Source: Clostridia bacterium
GTDB taxonomy: Bacteria > Bacillota > Clostridia > Christensenellales > CAG-138
Direction: 5' to 3'
Assembly (NCBI GenBank): GCA_017435185.1
Contig: JAFSFN010000002.1
Location: 1 to 6,115, forward strand
DNA length: 6,115 bases
In this document: positions 5,297-6,115 of the stretch, in pieces
How the letters are laid out: every line of letters starts with the position of its first letter
How positions within the stretch are numbered: position 1 is the stretch's first letter
Translations under genes and position numbers: made by a program
Notes under the pieces: generated by a model
The model's database searches: none
Told to the model about the DNA's origin: nothing
What the model saw: the letters and a program-made list of their open reading frames with translations, nothing else

Positions 5297-5903
5297 TCGC
5301 CGCCTCTGCCGACATTTCGGGAGTAGGTGTGGGCTCTTTATAGAGACTCATATCGGGAGTGGGAAGCTGTTCCTGCTCAGGATTTTCCTCTATGAGTTTC
5401 AGTCCGCTTATATACCAGCGTCCATCCGTCTTTTTGAATTCGATTTTATATCTTGCAGTAACATATGGCGGAAGCGCTGTTCTTGCGGAATTTTCTTCGG
5501 ATTCGTCGTTCGCCGTACCCGTCATTGACGCCATACGCTCAACGACCTTCATAGACGCCTTATTGCTCCACGGCATAACACTCACACTCTCTACCGTGAG
5601 ACGATAATCATACGCGCTGACCGTAAATTCCTTATATTTTCCGTCATAGAGTGCATCATCATTATCGATGAAATCCTGTGAAAAATGCTCAGCCAGCTCA
5701 ACTACCGAGCCGTTTGTCACTATACAGCCGGCTCTGAGTTCCATGCCTTCAGTCGCAAGTACATAGAGATTGCTCGTATGCATGGCCCATATCATAAAAC
5801 CATATGCCAACAGTATTATCACTGCTATTACGAGCAGTGTAATGAGCACATATAATATCGAACGCTTTGCTACCGAAAAGTTATTACGAATCAATATCGT
5901 CAC
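5289..5903 (-). CDS. Membrane-anchored protein of unknown function, first gene of the dusB operon
   Basis: I do not recognise a named family. From the GTG at 5903 there are 204 residues. Residues 1-14 are short and basic, and 15-40 are a single hydrophobic segment (ILYVLITLLVIAVIILLAYG), suggesting an N-in, C-out anchor. Residues 42-172 form an outer domain that ends with YKIEFKKTDGRWYISGLKLI; this resembles the last strands of NTF2-like domains, an inference from pattern only. The tail (173-204) is low in complexity, with PTPDMS and EPTPTPEMS. The frame stays open to a TTG at 5969, but that TTG is the first three bases of the -35 box TTGACA and cannot be in the RNA. After the expected start near 5934 the candidates are GTG 5903 (AAAGG upstream) and TTG 5894; I prefer GTG. 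The stop overlaps the dusB start by 8 bases, so the two are probably co-translated. Confidence 0.78.
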   Translation of the reverse strand: MTILIRNNFSVAKRSILYVLITLLVIAVIILLAYGFMIWAMHTSNLYVLATEGMELRAGCIVTNGSVVELAEHFSQDFIDNDDALYDGKYKEFTVSAYDYRLTVESVSVMPWSNKASMKVVERMASMTGTANDESEENSARTALPPYVTARYKIEFKKTDGRWYISGLKLIEENPEQEQLPTPDMSLYKEPTPTPEMSAEAANG

Positions 5904-5940
5904 CGTACCTTTATCATATATGTAAGTATACACGGGTATA

Positions 5941-5969
5941 ATAATGCAATAATTATCGGCGTTTGTCAA
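5941..5969 (-). promoter_or_regulatory. Sigma-A promoter of the dusB-greA-lysS operon
   Basis: On the minus strand TTGACA (5969-5964), 17 bases, CATTAT (5946-5941). Transcription should begin near 5934, about 30 bases before the preferred GTG start of the first gene. It is back to back with the tRNA promoter, and the two -35 boxes form the inverted repeat TTGTCAA-N12-TTGACAA. Confidence 0.65.
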
Positions 5970-5981
5970 TCGTTAAAGTAG

Positions 5982-6010
5982 TTGACAAATTCAAATATAT
6001 GTTTTACCAT
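5982..6010 (+). promoter_or_regulatory. Sigma-A promoter of the tRNA-Gly gene
   Basis: TTGACA (5982-5987), 17 bases, TACCAT (6005-6010). RNA would begin near 6017 and give a precursor leader of about 43 bases, which contains a small hairpin TTCCC-TTAG-GGGAA (6025-6038). Confidence 0.65.
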
Positions 6011-6059
6011 GTTGGTGTTATATTTTCCCTTAGGGGAAGTATAGCTTGCACTGAGATAT

Positions 6060-6115
6060 GCGGGTGTAGCTCAGTGGCAGAGCGTCGGCTTCCCAAGCCG
6101 ATAATGTGGGTTCGA
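6060..6115 (+). tRNA. tRNA-Gly, anticodon CCC (partial, 3' end outside the window)
   Basis: The gene begins at G6060. The parts read in order: acceptor 5' strand GCGGGTG (6060-6066); TA; D-stem GCTC/GAGC (6069-6072, 6080-6083) with loop AGTGGCA; G26; anticodon stem TCGGC/GCCGA (6085-6089, 6097-6101) with seven-base loop TTCCCAA, so the anticodon is CCC (6092-6094), reading GGG; variable bases TAAT; T-stem GTGGG; and T-loop start TTCGA at the window edge. The 3' acceptor strand and any encoded CCA are not visible. It is transcribed away from the dusB operon from its own promoter at 5982-6010. Confidence 0.96.

Noticed and set aside
6017..6059. T-box or riboswitch upstream of the tRNA-Gly or the dusB operon
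   Set aside because: The leaders are only about 30-43 bases and lack the T-box core; only a small hairpin is present.
1..6115. CRISPR array, rRNA or prophage genes
   Set aside because: No regularly spaced direct repeats, rRNA-like blocks or phage structural genes are visible.

Overview
The window looks like a chromosomal segment of a low-to-moderate-GC Gram-positive bacterium of the class Clostridia, plausibly an Oscillospiraceae/Ruminococcaceae-type gut or rumen organism. This is inferred from the gene order dusB-greA-lysS, strong AGGAGG-type ribosome sites, sigma-A promoters with 17-base spacers, and secreted and lipoprotein genes of a Firmicutes style. No ribosomal RNA is present, so the assignment is an inference. 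All protein genes lie on the minus strand; the only plus-strand gene is a tRNA at the right edge.

Right half (2269-6115), housekeeping. A divergent promoter pair near 5941-6010 faces a tRNA-Gly(CCC) on the right, cut by the window end, and a four-gene minus-strand operon on the left. The operon holds a small membrane-anchored protein of unknown function, dusB (tRNA dihydrouridine synthase), greA (transcript cleavage factor) and lysS (lysyl-tRNA synthetase). The first two genes overlap by 8 bases, and the lysS ribosome site abuts the greA stop. A perfect consensus promoter (TTGACA-N17-TATAAT) is buried in the last codons of dusB and would give greA-lysS an extra transcript. The theme is tRNA modification, tRNA charging and transcription fidelity.

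Left half (1-2268), accessory. From right to left it holds: a lipoprotein with a bacterial Ig-like (Big_2) domain; an IS200/IS605 remnant with its left-end hairpin, a structured leader and a broken 52-codon tnpA; an intergenic stretch with two closely similar minus-strand promoters separated by a strong bidirectional terminator; and the first 170 codons of a secreted protein with pseudomurein-binding-like repeats, which runs off the left edge.

Most interesting points: (1) archaeal-style pseudomurein-binding repeats in an exported protein next to a clearly bacterial operon; (2) the duplicated promoter, whose upstream copy drives no gene but could make a structured RNA of about 105-110 nt; (3) a tnpA leader in which transcripts entering from outside would hide the ribosome site while the element's own transcript would not; (4) the consensus internal promoter inside dusB.
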